DNA of 10,079 nt from Acidobacteriota bacterium (lineage in GTDB: Bacteria > Acidobacteriota > Terriglobia > UBA7540). The notes beneath the pieces are model-generated. The model made no database searches. It was not told the DNA's origin and worked only from the letters and a program-made list of their open reading frames with translations. The stretch's first letter is position 1, and each line of letters begins with the position of its first letter. The position numbers and the translations under genes are program-made. The stretch is taken from contig JAJXZM010000142.1 in assembly GCA_021780055.1 (NCBI GenBank), positions 1 through 10,079 on the forward strand. The letters are read 5' to 3'. Of this stretch, positions 9,201-10,079 are shown one piece after another.

Positions 9201-10061
9201 TCCTGCCCTGAGAACGTAGTGAACTGCTACATCCTTTTGGCCGCTTCCAGAACCTTGGTAAGCACGGGGACGTCGAAGGGAAACCTCGCCACCGCCGACC
9301 TTTAGCACCAGGTCTCCTGCGGCATTCAGGTGTACACTTTCGGCGCCTTTCAGACCAAAGCTGATCGCCCCCGGGTCAGCGCCCGCAGACACAATAAAAT
9401 CGCTCTCTAATTGCCCCTGCCGTCCGTAATAATCGAGGTCAATTCCGCGGTAGATCTCGTGATAGCGCACACGGCCATAGTTGGGGATATTCGTATGCCA
9501 GTGGCGAGGATTATTTCCCAGGAAATAACTGGTTCGGCCGGGGAGCATGCCTAAAGGAGTAATCTTCGCTACCTGATTTGCACCCAGCAGCTTCAGATCA
9601 ATCACATCGGACGTGGCCCGTAAGGCAGGTTGGGAAGCTCTTTCGTTATAGCTACCGGCAATAGCCGGCGATGAAAAGAATGAGGCACTTTCCATCCCCG
9701 ATCGGAATAAATTTGTGCCCGCTGGGTCACGATTTGAGGCCGTCGCGACGACTCCGGTGGGATGATCACGCGTCTCTGACTTATTGAGTCTGAGGATGGC
9801 ATCTGTCCTGGTAAGGAAAAGAGTAAACCCGCGCCCCCGAGCCAAATACCTGACCTGTGGGTCAACCTGGCCCTTGTTAACCTCAAAGCTGAGAGGGAGC
9901 TGAGCATACGAAAAAACCTGCTTATTAGGGAGACCCGCGTCAGGAAGACGAACCTCGGGCCGCGCTTGAGCACGGTTCGACGACCAGGTAACGAGCCCCA
10001 ACAAGAATGTCACCAACAGACAGCCGACGGTATTCCTTTTCAAATCCCTCTTTCCCTTCAC
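6219..10061 (-). CDS. SBBP beta-propeller / choice-of-anchor D repeat protein, upstream paralog (start uncertain)
   Basis: A 1280-residue paralog of the 2383-6132 product, of unknown function. From the GTG at 10061 it has a signal peptide (basic residues 1-9, hydrophobic 11-26, probable cleavage after AQA, about residue 34). A conserved DUF7948-like domain (54-308) includes an insert of about 50 residues near 96-152. Seven SBBP blades (309-770) have YSTYLGG-type motifs near 311, 374, 439, 503, 567, 632 and 705. Two ASH/choice-of-anchor D domains (772-870, 876-977), two Ig-like domains (980-1073, 1076-1158), a PQPPGGSPP linker, TM 1183-1201, a basic loop and TM 1214-1232 follow. The C-terminal tail begins after Cys1233. 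No Shine-Dalgarno precedes the GTG, and the frame is open for six more codons to the window edge. The true start may therefore be outside the window, or at the TTG of codon 7, which has GGGA nine bases upstream. It probably leads a two-gene transcript. Confidence 0.9.
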   Translation of the reverse strand: MKGKRDLKRNTVGCLLVTFLLGLVTWSSNRAQARPEVRLPDAGLPNKQVFSYAQLPLSFEVNKGQVDPQVRYLARGRGFTLFLTRTDAILRLNKSETRDHPTGVVATASNRDPAGTNLFRSGMESASFFSSPAIAGSYNERASQPALRATSDVIDLKLLGANQVAKITPLGMLPGRTSYFLGNNPRHWHTNIPNYGRVRYHEIYRGIDLDYYGRQGQLESDFIVSAGADPGAISFGLKGAESVHLNAAGDLVLKVGGGEVSLRRPRAYQGSGSGQKDVAVHYVLRAGDRVGFAFGPYDHHQELVIDPVLTYSTYLGGSGGDVGYGIALDSSGDAYVTGTTASLDFPTTGGQTTLGGGRDIFVTKLNPSGTAFIYSVFLGGGNLDRATGIAVDSSGDAYLSGYTTSTDFPTTSGAFQVTNAGNTDAFLTKLDPTGTSLVYSTYLGGTGIDYGRAVAVDASGDAFITGSTQSIDFPKANALQVGLDGGADAFVAEFDPNGAALLYSTYLGGSGADEGLAIALDGSGNPYIAGYTFSSNFPTQNAFQSTLSGASDAFVAEINPGTSSLVFSTYLGGSGSDSAQSIALDSVGSIYLAGSTSSNNFPGTTATGQTAYKGQGDSFIAKLSPGATQIVYATYLGGSGLDQANGIALDSTGEAFVTGFTQSSDFLLADALQQVLGITGAGSCGSTPCSDAFVAKLGASGNLVYSTFLGGSAIDVGQAIAVDSSGAAYLTGSTASANFPVIAGAPQSSYAGTNSSTNAFVSKVEPQDAPAVALSPQSLNFGNQTLNNTSNPQTITLVNAGSSPLGITSITASGQFSQTNNCGTVVPAGGGACTIQVTFTPTQTGSVTDQIAITDDAQNSPQTVTVTGTGVTSAGTLTMTPGSLSFAALTVGQTSPPQTVQLVNSGTTAINISSIDVTGDFAETNTCGTLPAVLNVGAACSVSITFTPTATGGRSGALTVKDDATNVPQSVALSGTGNAVFSLSVNARSAVLLIGTQSTTFTITASAPSTFQGTIGLSCSTGTCGFNPASITAGQSSVVTVSGLSASSANPFDFSIKGSSGTQSTSVPLTIFFQDFSLSQTLPSPPLQTVTAGNSTTYTVTVTPLNGFNQVVLLGCKNLPQGSDATAQKPDTTCTFSPPGLTLDGTNPSTATLTISTTASKSAHVLPQPPGGSPPWGSWKFKWWVLLAALWIISAASFVVTGRRLLGAKPVRLRASLAILVLAASLSALATACNSTYYGPQTTPVATGTPAGTYTVTIVGTLGSNNSIQRATTVNLAVSP
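6222..6569 (-). other. C-terminal membrane hairpin with lipobox-like Cys and beta tail (upstream paralog)
   Basis: Residues 1165-1280 have the same layout as the downstream paralog: a proline-rich linker, TM helix 1, a basic loop (GRRLLGAKPVRLR), TM helix 2 ending LSALATAC (Cys1233), a spacer, and a beta tail GTYTVTIVGTLGSNNS. The tail matches the other paralog closely (GTLGSN, S..R.T.VNLA). The TM sequences differ while their charge pattern and the terminal Cys are kept, as expected for a constrained topology. Confidence 0.6.
7752..9137 (-). repeat. Seven SBBP repeats (upstream paralog)
   Basis: Protein residues 309-770 hold seven tandem SBBP repeats of about 63-73 residues, with Y(S/A)xxLGG openings and D-S-SGDAYVTG-type cores. 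The repeat number and the order-specific features (blade 4 AGYTFSSNFPTQ, blade 6 VLGITG plus C-x4-C, blade 7 VGQAIAVDSSG and ANFPVI) match the downstream paralog blade for blade. Confidence 0.9.
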
Positions 10062-10079
10062 TTCAGAAAAATTCGCTGG

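Overview
The window reads as a chromosomal segment from a Gram-negative bacterium, most likely an acidobacterium (Acidobacteriota, Terriglobia-like). This rests on the two giant secreted proteins, which combine SBBP beta-propeller repeats, 'choice-of-anchor D' (ASH-type) domains and a C-terminal membrane hairpin. From memory that combination is especially common in Acidobacteriota. No rRNA or other taxonomic marker is present, so the placement is an inference.

Layout: (1) Positions 1-2213, plus strand: the 3' three-fifths of metH, cobalamin-dependent methionine synthase. It is cut by the left edge. The end of the methyltetrahydrofolate-binding domain and the complete cap, B12-binding and AdoMet-reactivation domains are visible, with all key residues intact. 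(2) Positions 2214-2382: a short convergent intergenic region with two inverted repeats, one directly abutting the metH stop codon. (3) Positions 2383-6132 and 6219-10061, minus strand: two tandem, very large (1249 and about 1280 residues) paralogous secreted proteins of unknown function, separated by 86 bp. The 10061 gene is the upstream one. They share one architecture: N-terminal export segment, a conserved globular domain, seven SBBP repeats that probably form one seven-bladed propeller, two ASH-type beta-sandwich domains, two further Ig-like domains, a proline-rich linker, two transmembrane helices, and a short beta-rich tail that starts at a lipobox-like cysteine.

The two large genes look like products of a whole-gene duplication, because their blades correspond one to one in order. 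They are probably co-transcribed, since no convincing terminator lies between them. MetH works in one-carbon and methionine metabolism and has no evident functional link to the convergent surface-protein pair. No mobile element, CRISPR array, tRNA or rRNA was seen. I found no clear evidence of a new multi-gene system. The most interesting material is the conserved anatomy of the tandem pair: a cysteine loop found only in blade 6, five conserved cysteine pairs, and the C-terminal hairpin-plus-lipobox module.
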